Shown here in pieces: positions 23,138 through 35,262 of a DNA stretch of 64,000 nucleotides. The DNA comes from Gymnopilus junonius (taxonomy: Eukaryota > Basidiomycota > Agaricomycetes > Agaricales > Galerinaceae), in the NCBI GenBank assembly GCA_015501075.1, contig JADNYJ010000027.1, forward strand, positions 62,001 through 126,000, given 5' to 3'. A program made the translations under genes and the position numbers. The notes beneath the pieces were generated by a model that saw only the letters and a list, made by a program, of their open reading frames with translations, made no database searches and had not been told where the DNA came from. Each line of letters opens with the position of its first letter. Position 1 is the stretch's first letter.

Positions 23138-25249
23138 TCACAGGAGAGGCTTCTCCAATGGCAGAAACAGAAGCTGACCACGCGGTGGCACTGCGACTGT
23201 GTTCAAAGGGTCGATGATCTCGTACTTGCCCCCTTCCATAAAAATGTCAACCCGAGATATCAGAGTCAGGATCATGAGCTTGATTTCTGGAAGAAATTAT
23301 TAGTACCACTTTCAAAGGACAAAGCTCGATGGCTCCTACCTGCTACTGCAAGATATCGACCAGGGCAGGCGAATCGTCCGAGCCCAAACGGCCAGTAAGA
23401 CGTACTGACACTCGCTGCCGTTTTGTCAGTGCCAACCCACCGGTCGCCGATGAACTTGTTCGCGTCCTCTCCCCAATTTTTAGGATTCTCGTGAGACAGA
23501 GTGGCAATTGGAGTAATGAGAGAGCCTACGGTAAGCTGTCAATGGAACTGTCATCCTTGAAACAGTGGATATACTACCTTTTGGGATCACATATCCACCA
23601 AGGGGCGCATCCTTTGTCGATAGCCGGAAAACAGCGATAGTGTCACCTTTCATCCGCAATACTTCCCGAATAAACGAGTCCAGGAGTTCGGCGTTGCGTA
23701 AAGAGGCAAAGGTCAGGGCAGGCTTTCCAGTATCAGGATCGGTCTCCAGGATGCTGGACAATTCTTTGCGTAACTCAGGCAGATATTCTCTTCGAACGGC
23801 CAGTTCGTAAATAACCCAAACGATGACGGCAGATCTGTAGAGATGTAGTGAGCGGAAGGAACTAAATATAGGAGCAGTGGACCTACGTTTGATGAATAGA
23901 GGCAAATGTGATGCTGGAAGTAGGTCAGCAGATGTTAATTGAAGTTTTGAATTTAAACTTACCCGAGAGTCAAGGAAATAATCCAAATACTTTCGGTAAA
24001 GCCTGGAATACGGCCATTATCTTTTACAAGATAATGAACAAGACAGTCCTTAAAACGATGATTAGATCCAGTCACTGAGGGCGTAGAGAAATTGCTCTCA
24101 CAGGATCAATGTGGTCAGTTTTACCGGTCTCACGAGCCTGTTTCAAGTCCTTCCAAACGCGCCAGCCAATTCTACGGAACGTCCAGGGGATCGTGAAGAT
24201 CATCAAACGAATCCTAGCAGTAATAGTCAAGATGATGAGAACGCGAATGAGGTTCCATACACACCAAATGAAGGCTCTCCAAGTTGAAGGGAATGTACGC
24301 GACCAGTATCCGATATTTTGATAGATACCAGCGACAATAGCAACATCGAATGCTACCTTTATTGCGGCCGCAATAAGGTCGTGATCCGCCTCTTTCTAAA
24401 ATGCGTACCGGTCAGGTATGAATAATAAATGATTGGGGCGGCGACGCACTTCACCAATTATAAGCAGAAGCATAGACTGTGCCATAGCCTCGTGAACCGA
24501 ATGAGCTAGCTCAACTGGAACAGGCGCCTTTGCATCGTCAGCCTTTGCAGCCAACTCAAACATGTGCCTCTGGAAGATTGGCCCCACTGGAGCAACACGA
24601 AACGTTAGTAACGAACGCGAACTCAGGAACAACGACCTACATCTCTGAAGTTGCCTCTCCAAGATTGGAGTAACACCCTTGGTCACAAGCTTATCGAGGC
24701 TGCCAATGAGGCTATAAGGTAGTGCGTTTAGGATTGGCATGTTCAAGATCTACCAATTCGTCGAAGGTCAAAACTAACTGGATTTGATTATAGAAAAGAC
24801 TTTACCGCAGCGGTACCGCGTTCTGCGCTAAAAAGGGAATCATTGGTGAGGACTTGCAAGGCAAGAGACTCGTCGACGATGTATTCCAACTAACAAGAAG
24901 CGGTTTAGAAGTTTCTTGAGTAAAGGAGTTGACAGCGCACTCTATTCTTGCGGTAGACACCAATGACGCTACCGTGCTGTTGTAAGGCGGCCTCATACGC
25001 CTGGCGAGGATACTGGAATAGTGCTTCGTCCTTCAAAGCGATTAGTCAGGCAAGGAAGCACACTGTCAATGTCACGAGGCGCACTGAAAGGTGAATTATT
25101 GGTGGGGTATTTAACTCCTTGCGCTGTTAAGATGGTACATTAGCAGACAGGCATTGCAGAGACTACGTCAAATAACATACCGGTCGTGTAAAGCTATACA
25201 AAACGATTAGCGCAATGGAAATTACAGCGCATGTGGTAGTTGGGTCCAT
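23138..25249 (-). CDS. Cytochrome P450 monooxygenase A (ent-kaurene-oxidase-like type)
   Basis: This is a membrane-anchored microsomal P450. The start ATG at 25247-25249 opens MDPTTTCAVISIALIVLYSF, a signal-anchor helix. The exon chain is in frame throughout: LEYIVDESLALQVLTNDSLF, then FELAAKADDAKAPVPVELAH, then the I-helix region SLTLGITFASIHQT followed by SAVIVWVIYELAVRREYLPE. The K-helix is FIREVLRMKGDT (ExxR), with a PxRF-like FIGDRWVG. The haem loop is FGLGRFACPGRYLA (about 23348-23390), with the Cys axial ligand present. After a last intron, KLMILTLISRVDIFMEGG leads to TGA at 23138. The FASIHQT type I-helix is typical of fungal gibberellin-pathway-like P450s, but the substrate here is unknown. 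It faces the GMC gene head to head. Confidence 0.85.
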
Positions 25250-26166
25250 GGTTGGAATATTCGACCTGATGAGGTTGAAAAATAGAGTTTTTACAAGGCG
25301 CTGGCTTTATAGGTGCGCTGGCAGGAGGCTATTCCATCGTAAAATGATCAATATGGACTAGCTGTGAGATAGGTCCTTCTTCAACAGGCCAAGTTAAATT
25401 TATCATGCGATTACTGAACGTACACCAGTATCATTATGTCCAGAATAGACAAGGCAGTTCAGTTATGGTGGTCGAGTATCCATCGAAATATCTTTCGATG
25501 CATGTGGTGACAAAGAATGCGCTCACTCGGAAGGTATCAACGAAAACACCAGATCAGGAGGTCTGATAGAACATTTCTTTGTGGTGCAAAGGGCACAGCG
25601 ATATGTAGATGGAACCAAGCTGATGCCTCGATGAGCTTCAGATAAAGCTTCCGCCTACCGAAACTTCTTGGCGATATCAGATAGCGATGCTCAGCTACGA
25701 GCTCGATGATCCAGGCTGTAGATCAATGATTCAATCAAGGATTCCCGAAGTGAGGTGAACCACGAAATGAGGAGACAGAGCCGCAAAGGAATCACACTAC
25801 AACCAATCCTAGATAGCTCGCAAATAGTGCAGGAGAAAGATATTTAGAGAAATGGAAGCAAACGCCGAGAAGTACAAAAGCCGCGGTTTTTTGGTCCACC
25901 CTGAATGTCATTCTATTTGTGAACATTACATAAGAGATCGGAAGTTAGGAATTGCCAATTGGAGAGTCGAAGCGGTTCGGTTCGAAGCTCAAGGCATCTC
26001 GGCAGAATCAGCTAATATTAATCACAACTTGCCCACATACCCACGTCACTAAACAGAATCTTCACGGAATGGTGATCGCGCAGGAAGAATGAGGAGACCC
26101 CAAAGACCATCAACGGCAACTCTCAAAGAACGCTTTAAAGGTGGACACCATTAGCGTTCTTAAATC
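25250..26166. other. Divergent promoter region between P450-A and GMC gene
   Basis: This is the shared upstream region of two oxidoreductase genes. It holds the P450-A TATA box (25305-25312, minus) and the 5' flank of the GMC gene. A short frame at 25852-26052 (+) shows no family signature. Confidence 0.5.
25305..25312 (-). promoter_or_regulatory. TATA box of P450-A
   Basis: CTATAAAG on the minus strand, about 56 nt upstream of the ATG at 25249. Confidence 0.55.
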
Positions 26167-28192
26167 ATGTCTCCATTCAGTACCCCCTATCCAGTGACTG
26201 AGCTCGACGCTGCCAGTGTCGATGGCTCAGCTGAGAAAGGTCATTATGATTACATTGTCGTTGGTGGTGAGCATGTTTCATATTCTAACTACCAAAAAGA
26301 AGTCTAAACATTGACCTTTCTCTCAGGTGGAACGGCTGGATGCGCCCTAGCCAATCGTCTCAGTGAAGATCCCAATGTAAAGGTACTTCTTCTGGAACGA
26401 GGAAATGCTCGTGTTGGCTGGGCGAGTCGGGTACCACTCCTTTCAACGAACTTTATGGGCGACGAAATGCTGCCTACAACTGGCCGTCTACAGCTGTGAC
26501 AAGCCTCACGGATAGCCGCAGCCTGAACATGGTGACCGGAAAAGGTCTTGGTGGTGGTTCGTCGATCAACAGCATGCAATACACCCGAGGTTATCCTCTG
26601 AATACGATTTGTGGAGCAAAAATGGTCGCAAGGGATGGAGTTTCAGTGAAGTTGAAGACTACTTCAAGAAATCCGAGAGATTCATAAGTACTCCAGAACG
26701 AAAAGACCATGGCACGAGTGGTGCGTGTGTCCTCTCTAACTCGTTCATTGTACAACCTATTGAACCATTGTCTTTATAGGAGAATGGATTGTACGTGATA
26801 TGGGTGAACCCTACTTTTCTACTGCCCACTCGTAATTATTCTTTAAATTGCTTGAGGATGGCATAGTGTTAACACTTCATTTCCAGCTGCGCAGACGCTT
26901 GCGGTGCTCTTGGTTTACCGTACACCAATGATCTCAACGACCCAAATGCCCCATTCAACGTCTGCGGGAAGTTTGATTGTATAATAGACCGTGGGGGTCG
27001 CCGAAGTTCAACCTTTACAGCATTCCTGCCTCAAGCACTGGCGACAGAGAGGAAGTCTCACTTGCACATTTGCACAGGAGCGGCTGTATCGGCTTTAGAT
27101 ATTGAAAAAGATGAAAACAATTCACAAGTTGTCAAAGGTGTCAGCTTTCAAGCAGCCACAGGAATAGACGATAAGATTTACCACGCAATTGCTCGTCGAG
27201 AAGTCATACTGTGTGCTGGCGCTATTGCGACCCCCCAGATTTTGCTCTTAAGGTATTGTCCCGTTTGATCGACATTCAGCGCATGCTCACTCCATGCTAG
27301 TGGCATCGGCCCCTCCGACAAGGTCAAGAAGCCTTTGAAGAAGGAACTCCCAGCTGTCGGCGAGAATCTGGTAGGTCCACTTTCATCCTTTCAAAAAATA
27401 TATTCATTTAATCACCAAATATCTTGAAGCAAGACCATATGGCAATGGGAATCATGTACAATGTACCCACAGCCGAGTCGCTTCACATCGTTCAGAAGAG
27501 TCGTCTGAGAGCCATCGCAGAGATTTTGCGCTACATCGCCTTTGGCAAGGGTCTCTTCCTCTCGCCTGTGACGCAGCTCTCGATTCTCGTCAACTCGAAT
27601 CTCATCGACGACTCTGGACACGTCATCGCTTCGAAGCCCACAGATCCTGCTGAACTCCCCGATCTCGAACTTATGCCCATTCACTTCAACTACAGCGACC
27701 CTCCTATCCCATTCAAAGATGGCGTCTTCTCTCTTAAAGTCGGGTTGATGCGCCCTGCCTCCCGTGGCACAGTGTCTCTCGCCTCAGCGAGCCCCCTTGA
27801 CCGACCGGCATGCGATCTTGCATTCCTCAGCGACCCGGCCGATTTCGCAGTCATGCGGAAGGGCATCAAGTTGGCCAAGAGGATTGGGGAGAAGATGCGT
27901 GAGCAGGGCGTCAACATGACGGATTTGTACATGCCAGAAAGCGAAGCTGACGCCGATCTGGATGAATTCGTCAGGAAAGCTGCCAGGACCACGTACCATT
28001 ATGGTTGCACATGTCGTATGGCGCCGGAGAACGACCCTCGTCCTGGTGTCGTCGACGACGAGCTTCGTGTCCACGGGATTTCGGAACTTGCGGATTGCGG
28101 ATTGTAGCATCATCCTGACATGATTCTGCTCACTTGCAAGCCCCGGCGGTTATGATTGCGGAAAAATGTGCAGATATGATCAAAAGAGCCAC
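26167..28192 (+). pseudogene. GMC oxidoreductase with several frameshifts
   Basis: This is an FAD-dependent glucose-methanol-choline family enzyme, a class that includes aryl-alcohol oxidase and choline dehydrogenase. The start MSPFSTPYPVTELDAAS leads to YDYIVVGGGTAGCALANRLS, the FAD-binding GxGxxG motif spliced across the first intron, then VLLLERG. GKGLGGGSSINSMQYTRGYP is the GMC signature 1. RREVILCAGAIATPQILLLR is the signature 2 region. The catalytic-end block YHYGCTCRM and VVDDELRVHGI precede a C-terminus (APAVMIAEKCADMIKRA) found only in a shifted frame. Frame breaks occur near 26467 (NAAYNWPSTAV is one frame off), near 26597 and at about 28090-28145. These would abolish a full product. 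One-base losses in homopolymers are an alternative explanation. Confidence 0.75.
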
Positions 28193-28200
28193 GCGTGAAG

Positions 28201-28876
28201 CTAAGATGTTGTTCGTAGTTATGCGGTGAAACGAGCCATCCCTCGGACTCTGAATTGCCCTTGAGTTCTTTTTCTTCGTATCATTGCCTTTGCAACCACT
28301 GCTTCATATCGTAATCTGTGAATTTCTTGTCGTGTCTTGGACCTGTGCGGATCCCAAAATATTATTTGACATCTAAAATAATGAGAAGCGTTAGGGCTTT
28401 TGTCGAGTGGTCTGGAGTTTGGAGAAGAGAATAAAAAAGGCAATTGATATATAACTTACGTATATTTTCGTTCCGCATGCACGGAGTGCGTCTGCTTACA
28501 GTCGCTCTAGATGCAATGCCTACTTTGTATCAAGTCGCAAGTTATAGCAAACTGGTGGACGTATACCTATAGGCACAGAACAAAAGACGTCGCACTGATG
28601 GGTTGGATAATATCACAGATTGAGCGTTTCAGAAATTTCGAGCAGTTAGACTCGTTAGAAGGAAGGTAAGACATAGGCGTAAGGTACAACAATCCAGTAA
28701 ATCCGTCTTGAACCAGACGTGGCTGTGTTGATGTTTGTACTCTTTCCCTTTTTGAACCAGGATCAATTTTTCGTTTTGACCTATCTCCATGTCGAATGTA
28801 TATCTAATAATTTATATAAAATAGGATTCCAAGGATATCCAAACAAAATTTCAGCATTGTCTTTCTACCTTCATAA
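28201..28876. other. Convergent 3' flanks of GMC and P450-B, no gene
   Basis: This is AT-rich sequence between the GMC C-terminal relic and the P450-B stop at 28877. No domain-bearing frame, RNA gene or repeat was seen. Confidence 0.5.
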
Positions 28877-31048
28877 CTAGATTTCAAAATGTATCCACTC
28901 TCTTTCGGAGCGATATATGAGCTTGTCTGGGATGAGCGCAATTGACATCCACGAGTTATCCGGTTTGACACCATTACAGTCATCGCCGAGCTTGACGTCG
29001 TAATACATGACGATGTGAGCCAAGGCGACCTTTAATTCGTTGGCAGCGAAAAATCTGCAAAAAAGAACAATTAGAGGACATGCCGGGGTGTGTTATGGGG
29101 ATGATTTGCAACCAACCTGCCTGCATCACAAATAATATTAGAATGTAATAGATGCACGAGCACAAACTGCGCTCACCTGGGCAACTATGACGTCCATGAC
29201 CAAATGTAACATACTCTGGAGTGGTGTGCACAAATTGGTGCCGAATTGCGTCAAAACCTTCGGATGCTTCCCTAACCCTAGAGAAACGGAAACCATCAAA
29301 GGTATTGGCATCTGGATAATATGCTGTACATCGCGCAGGTGAGAAACATCTCAGCAAATCAAGTTCCGTGTACACACTGTCATCATGATGCGTTGAGTAA
29401 TTGGCCACAGAAACAATTGAATCCATTGGCAGGTGTACGCCGTTGGAAAAGGTGAATCCACTGGGATTTACAACCTTGCGCGTCATAATCACTTCGATTC
29501 TTAGTTCAATAACTGCTAGTAAAATGATGATAAATGCTAGACGTACGTGAACTAAGACCGTTGAAACGTTCAGATTCGCGGACGAAGCTGTCAACTTTAA
29601 CCATGTCCCGGAGAGCGGCTTTCGTCCAACCCAGTTTTTCAGTGACTCCCTCAACCTCGTTTCGTAAGGATTGAAGGTATATTTCTGGATGTTCTGCAAG
29701 GTGATAGAGAACGTTTGTAAGGGCCTGAATTCAATCGATTAAATAAGTTATTTCCATAAGTGAAGGATGAGATGACGAACATGAGTAGACGTATGGATAG
29801 CTGAGAAGTTGAGGAACATGATACGCTGCACGATCTCGTCTACGATAGCTTCAGCAGAGTACCTTACACTTGCTACGTCATAAAACCAGGAGATCGTGTC
29901 ATTCTATAGGTGATGAAAGTAGCGATTGTTCAGTAGATGTCGGCATTATGTCTAGGTGAAATACTAACCGGACGATCTGGTCGGTCGGTCCCAAATTCAC
30001 GATCAAGAAGGACTCGCTCCATAACCGTCTTCGTCAATTCGTCCTTTCCAGGATGTCTCATATGACGCCTTCGTAAATCTACAATGCGTTGACGGAGTCT
30101 AAGGTTGGTCCATAAGTAAGGGAGCAATTCGCGCTTGGACATAGGGTACGTTGATACAATGCACATTACGGTTTAAGGATCCATGGCATAAAGTTTATAA
30201 AAAAGCTCCGATAAATACATCTATAGCCCAATGTTTTGCAAGGCGAAGATACTCTGGGTGGCGACCTGGATTGATAGTTGAGTAAAATACGTAACATCCT
30301 AGAAAATTCATACATAAAGGAAGGCCCACAAATAAGCGATTACCGGTGCGTGCAACGATATGGATGACGGCGTCAAATACGGGAACGGAAACCCACTCAG
30401 CTACGAACAGAGGTCAGTAAGAAAGTCACTTGAGTATGATTTGTCTGCCTACAGTTTCCCTTTGTCTTGTCACTGAATACCTCCTCACATGCGCATGTAA
30501 TCTCATCATATACGTCATCAAAACGGGCCACCAAGTTTCTTGTCATTGTCGACCCGATTACGCCGACATGATACTGGTCGTATTTTATCGAGGGCCCATG
30601 GTAAATTCGGTCTGCAAAACATCTGCAACCGCGTCGATTACTGACAAATCGTCATCGTGGCTTGGGCAAGTTCGTTAATATACTTTGCACCAGAAACAAC
30701 CACTTCCCAATGGTCTAGAAAGGGAACGCGAAACATTTCGCCTTGGCGCTGCTCAATTTCCTTCTGGATTACGCCGGATGTGTTCGATAAAAACAGATAG
30801 GATCCTATGTATGACGTCAAGCGTCCGGTCGGACCAAAACGCTGGTATCGTACTCAGCTAGAAGGTAATTAGTTCTGGTCATGAAGAGTGAGATCTCGAG
30901 AGCGGCCGGAACGTACGTCTGGTCCGGACGAAGTGCTATTGAGGAGTACCAGTAATATAAATATAGTAAAACAGGCCAGAGGGAGGATGTTTATCTCGGA
31001 GAGTGGCTGAGAGTACGTCGCTATCTGAGCAAGAAAAGTGGAAGACAT
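28877..31048 (-). CDS. Cytochrome P450 monooxygenase B (ent-kaurene-oxidase-like type), 5' half frame-disrupted
   Basis: The start at 31048 opens MSSTFLAQIATYSQPLSE followed by the anchor ILPLACFTIFILLVLL. The I-helix region NFSAIHTSTHALTNVLYHLA (about 29760-29840) and the K-helix VRESERFNG (ExxR) are present. So is the C-terminal core TPEYVTFGHGRHSCPG spliced to FFAANELKVALAHIVMYYDV (haem Cys kept). The end is TAG at 28877-28879. In the 5' half the family sequence changes frame several times (around 30865, 30670 and 30600). In two of these places one G appears to be missing from a short G run. P450-A and P450-B belong to the same broad fungal type but are clearly diverged. Whether B is functional depends on those indels. 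Confidence 0.75.
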
Positions 31049-31790
31049 GACCAGGATGAAAGAAGTTTGACTTGAAGGGAGATAGAGTAGGGTAAAGATA
31101 GGATGTTTCTTAAATTTCTCGTCGCATGGGTGCAGTGCAGTCCTCTGAGTGAGGGTCACAATAATTCCATCAGATATCAGTACACGGGCGGTGTGAGTTG
31201 TAGACTCCAAAAGACATCCGTTCAAGTGACACAAGATCGACCAGCACCGTGGGTATGTGAATCCAAATAGATCCCAAGTCCGACTCCGACTCACTACCCT
31301 CATGCTATCAGGTTCTTTTGCTTCTATGTTGATGATCATCAAGAAGAATTGTTCACAAGAGGTCCTATCCCGTAGAGAGGACAGCTGTTAATGCGCATTG
31401 CTACAGAGCGAGATATCGAATCCAGCCTATTCAGGTGCATGAGAGCCAGCGCTCAGGCTGTGCAATCTGAAGTAGTATGAAATTAAAAATAATCCTCTGA
31501 TGATCAGGTGTGATACTGAGTACCTTCCATCCAGATACTTTCTCAGCCACGTCGAACTGATTCGACTTCGGGGAAAGCCTCTGAACCGACTTTGACTTAT
31601 ACAATCCTACCATGTGCCTTCATAGACCGAGTGATACTACGTATCCCAGACTTCAATCAGGATCTTTTCATAGCACAGATTCGCAATACCCAATGCATCC
31701 AATGGAGATTTCAATAAGAAGCCTACGTCGAATTCGTAGTTGGATTAGGACAGACTTGCAATCCTCCACCAAATATTGGTTACGATCACT
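31049..31790. other. Divergent intergenic region between P450-B and 7-TM copy 2
   Basis: No gene is supported. It is the upstream flank of both P450-B (minus) and the damaged 7-TM copy (plus). Confidence 0.45.
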
Positions 31791-33022
31791 ATGTCTGACG
31801 CTGGCCCTCCTCCTCCTCCCCAGGACTGAACTATCTGGCAGTCATCGAGCCAGCTTTGACATTCAGTCTTTTAGGCGCTTTTTTTGGTGGTATTCTTATA
31901 CCGTTGTTGATTTTCCTCTTCCTCTTCTCCCAACCCGCGGCCCGTCGACACCCTGTCTTCATTCTCAACGTAGCCATAATCACGCTCGGACTTGCCCTGG
32001 CGGCCGTCAACGTCGGGCAAGAATGGTCCAATCTCGTCACACCTACAAAACCCGTACCGCAGTCGCTCACATTGGCTAATATCACAATCGACGTACTTTC
32101 CCGATGATCATCGACTCTGTTCTAGTCTTTCGTCTCCTCGCATTTTATCCCAGAATAACCACTCCCCGCAGCACGATCGCTATGGTTTTAGCGTTCCTAT
32201 CATTGTCAATGTGCGCGCTTTGCTTGCGTATTTACATTCCTCTTCAAACTGGGACAGACGAACGGCCACGGCAGCATCACTACTCTTGCGGCCACGACTT
32301 GGTTCCGTAACCCATTTTTGGTGTCGGAATGGTCTTACAAATCCTTGACAATCTGTAAGCCGATACCGTTACTACCTGCAGTGGAGCTGAGCGAACTCAT
32401 CATTTTAGTTACTCTACAACTTTCTTCTTCTTGAAGCTACGAAAGTTCTATACTGGTGGTGATAATAACTTCCTAGTCAGAAACAGTAAGTTTAAATTCT
32501 TTTTGAAATTCCATTACCCTCAGAATAGTAATCTCGTGCATCAGAGACTTTGCTCGCTCGAATTCGGGGATTTTTTGCCATCTTCCTGGCGAATTTCGTT
32601 TTCCCCCTTTTCATGAATGTAACTCAGCTCATTCTTATCACCCGTGATACCAACTATGCCGTGGCGCTGAAGTCCTGATGGCGAATATGTACGTCAGTAT
32701 TTTGGTGTTCTCTTCGCCACCGTTTGGGCTAGTGGAAATGCTTGGGGTCGCAACAACAGGGCGACAGATTTGTCAGCCTTCCAGACTAGTTCAAGCGAGA
32801 GTCCTGCATACGTTACGAGTAGGACAGACCAACGTTCAGCTGGTAGCAAGACAAAATTGGCAGCAATCGAGATCTGCCAAACCACTATGTCACCTTCAAG
32901 AACAAGAGCGACACCTTCAGCGCCCCTGATCCAGAAGGCGTGCATGTCGAGCAGGTCGTGCTCAAAGATTTCCCAACGGATGTTATATTGCGAATTAATG
33001 CCCAATGGCGCTGGACGACTTT
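31791..33022 (+). pseudogene. Frameshifted inverted copy of the seven-helix membrane protein
   Basis: This is a near copy of the minus-strand gene at 21322-22442, now on the plus strand. Stretches such as TTTSLLGAFFGG-coding DNA are almost identical by eye. Three single-base losses relative to the intact copy break the frame. One is in the proline codons near 31822-31835, giving a stop at once. One is near 32100 in DVLSPMIID. One is near 32700 in MYVSIFGVLF. It keeps a longer 3' part than the other copy. The two 7-TM copies point outward and enclose P450-A, the GMC gene and P450-B. Confidence 0.8.
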
Positions 33023-33024
33023 AA

Positions 33025-35262
33025 CTTCAACTTGTTTACAATTTTGTGAAAATTGGCTTTTTTTCTTCGGACAGGTTATTGTAGTGAATTATTATAGGGA
33101 TTAGGTAGTGCCTATATAAACCTTATTTATGGCCTCATGGTTCTGCCTGCGTGGTTTAAAGTGGCTGACACCGAGCTTTCCTTTAAAACTTGACGGCAAT
33201 AATTGGCAAGAGAGGTGTTTTATCGTATGTTAACTAAACACCAATGTCTGCACGACGTATTGCAAATTTCCTAGTGAAAGGGATTCGAATAATCAACTAA
33301 TAATACAGGCACCGAGGCGGCGAGGCATGGCCATCGGAGGACGAGCTATCTTTCTGTTTAATCACTATTTTAGTATGGTGCTTTCAGATATCTTGCACTC
33401 AACTTCTTCGATAAACCATCAAAACTCGCCACATTAAACTGTTATCATCTAGGTTGGGCAACTTCGACCCTCCGGAACTAATGCCAGGGGCTGCTGGATC
33501 CGAATATGTTGCCGCGGGATCTTCCCGCAGATAGATAGAAACCACTTACCTTAAGTATGATGGAAGATAGACAGCAGGAGGTAAGAGTAAATGTGACCAA
33601 TCTGCAGGTCGTTATATTAGGCGCTCGGACTGATCTATATCCCTCCTTAGGGATTTCATGATCAAGTTCAGCAGGCTTCCTTCGGCAACGTCAGAATTCT
33701 AACAACTTGATTATTGTCCAACAGCCAGGGATCTTCGGCAGAAGATGATGCAGTAAAGTTCAACGACGTGTTCCAAAAGGCTCACAAATACTTCCTCTGA
33801 GAGTCCAGGACTAACAATATCGCAAACGTTGAAACAAATCGTTAATCACTTCCAGTCACTGCCCCAAGGTCCGATAACACCTCATCTTGACCTCATCATC
33901 AGGTTCTCAGGGGACCAAGATTGAATGTTGAATGTTGAGATTTTTGAACCGTCTTGGGCAAACTACCCGTAGTACGAACTACGAATACAAAGAGATATTC
34001 AGCTGATGAGCGGCGCGCCGGCGTTTGATTCTCACCATATCTTTACGGGGCCTGTAGTACGGTGTACCGTTAACACCGAGACAGTGGCGTGTTACATGTT
34101 CCCTCCGATAGTCTGCTCGTATTTTTGGAAAGGACCCAGTTCGGTTTAAATTTGTCCGCGATATTCCTTCTATTTGATAAGTAAACTTTCGTGACGAGAC
34201 AACCATTCCGAATGCTTCTAGCCATGGGTTCATGGTTTGGTTCTACTCGTTGGGCTGCCGAAAGCCAATGTTCATCTAAATGAAAAAGAGCTGTTATTTG
34301 TCAGGGGTTGTCCATCATCAATGTCAAGTTGGCTTCGCGGCTTCATGATAACACCTGTGAACGCGGGTTCCATGGTTTCCTGGTTTCAGATTTCCTAGTC
34401 CACTGAGTCTTCGATAACTAACCTTTGCCTTCGTTATCTTTCTTGAAGCTCTTCCCTATCCAACATATGAAAGGTTCCTTTATTAACAACAACATCCTAG
34501 ATAAATGGAGGTTAAAACGCGCTAACCTTCCTGTATGTGCATTCTTCCACCTTTAGCGTGGTCGACGCCCACAAGTCCCATGCAAGCGAAGTACGTAGTG
34601 CAGTTCCTTGGAAGCATCGACGTCACTCTCGTTCCAGACTCGTGATTCGAAGAAGACGTCCTCAGCTACACATTCTGTCATTACTGTTAGCCGAATACAT
34701 TACCTACCTCACAGCCTGCTTAAGCTTTGGTGACAGTCCTGGTTCCGTGATCCGCTGGGTTTCCCTGAGTTGGTCTCCGGGTGAAGGTCGAGGATGGGAC
34801 CATCCTCGACATTTAGCAATCGGCTAATCCACTTGGGAGAGTTTTACGAGCAAGAATTTGACTTTGTCTGCGGCATTACATACTGTAACCTCTTCGAGGC
34901 CGATATATATATATTTAGATCTCTCCGCCAGGCTCGAGTAGGGCGTAGACTGAAGAAACCGGAGCTGATCTTGGGGGCGTCTTCACTGTGTAGGCTCCTC
35001 ACTAAGGGCTAACGTATCAAGGCATTCGACTGGGAAATTAGCCTGGAAGTTGTTTTCATGAGAGAACTTTTTCCCCTCCGTAACATAAGCCAGGTTCCAT
35101 TCGTTCGGGATAACCCCGCATTAGATGAATGCAGAGGGTAGGTGAGAAGAAAGTATAACATTAAACTCGAAAGATGGATAATTATCAACTAAATAGACCC
35201 TTGGAGAGAACGTTAGCACGGGAGGCAACAATCACAAATTATGGGCGTACTCACACAAAACA
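33025..35262. other. 2.2 kb intergenic, no recognisable gene
   Basis: Several short frames exist (minus 33979-34233, 84 aa; plus 34537-34827, 96 aa). None has a family signature or supported exons. An AT dinucleotide run (TATATATATA) lies near 34900-34915. Some may be relics, but I cannot identify them. Confidence 0.4.

Noticed and set aside
33979..34233. 84-residue minus-strand frame
   Set aside because: No domain, no neighbouring exons and no promoter signal; too short to support.
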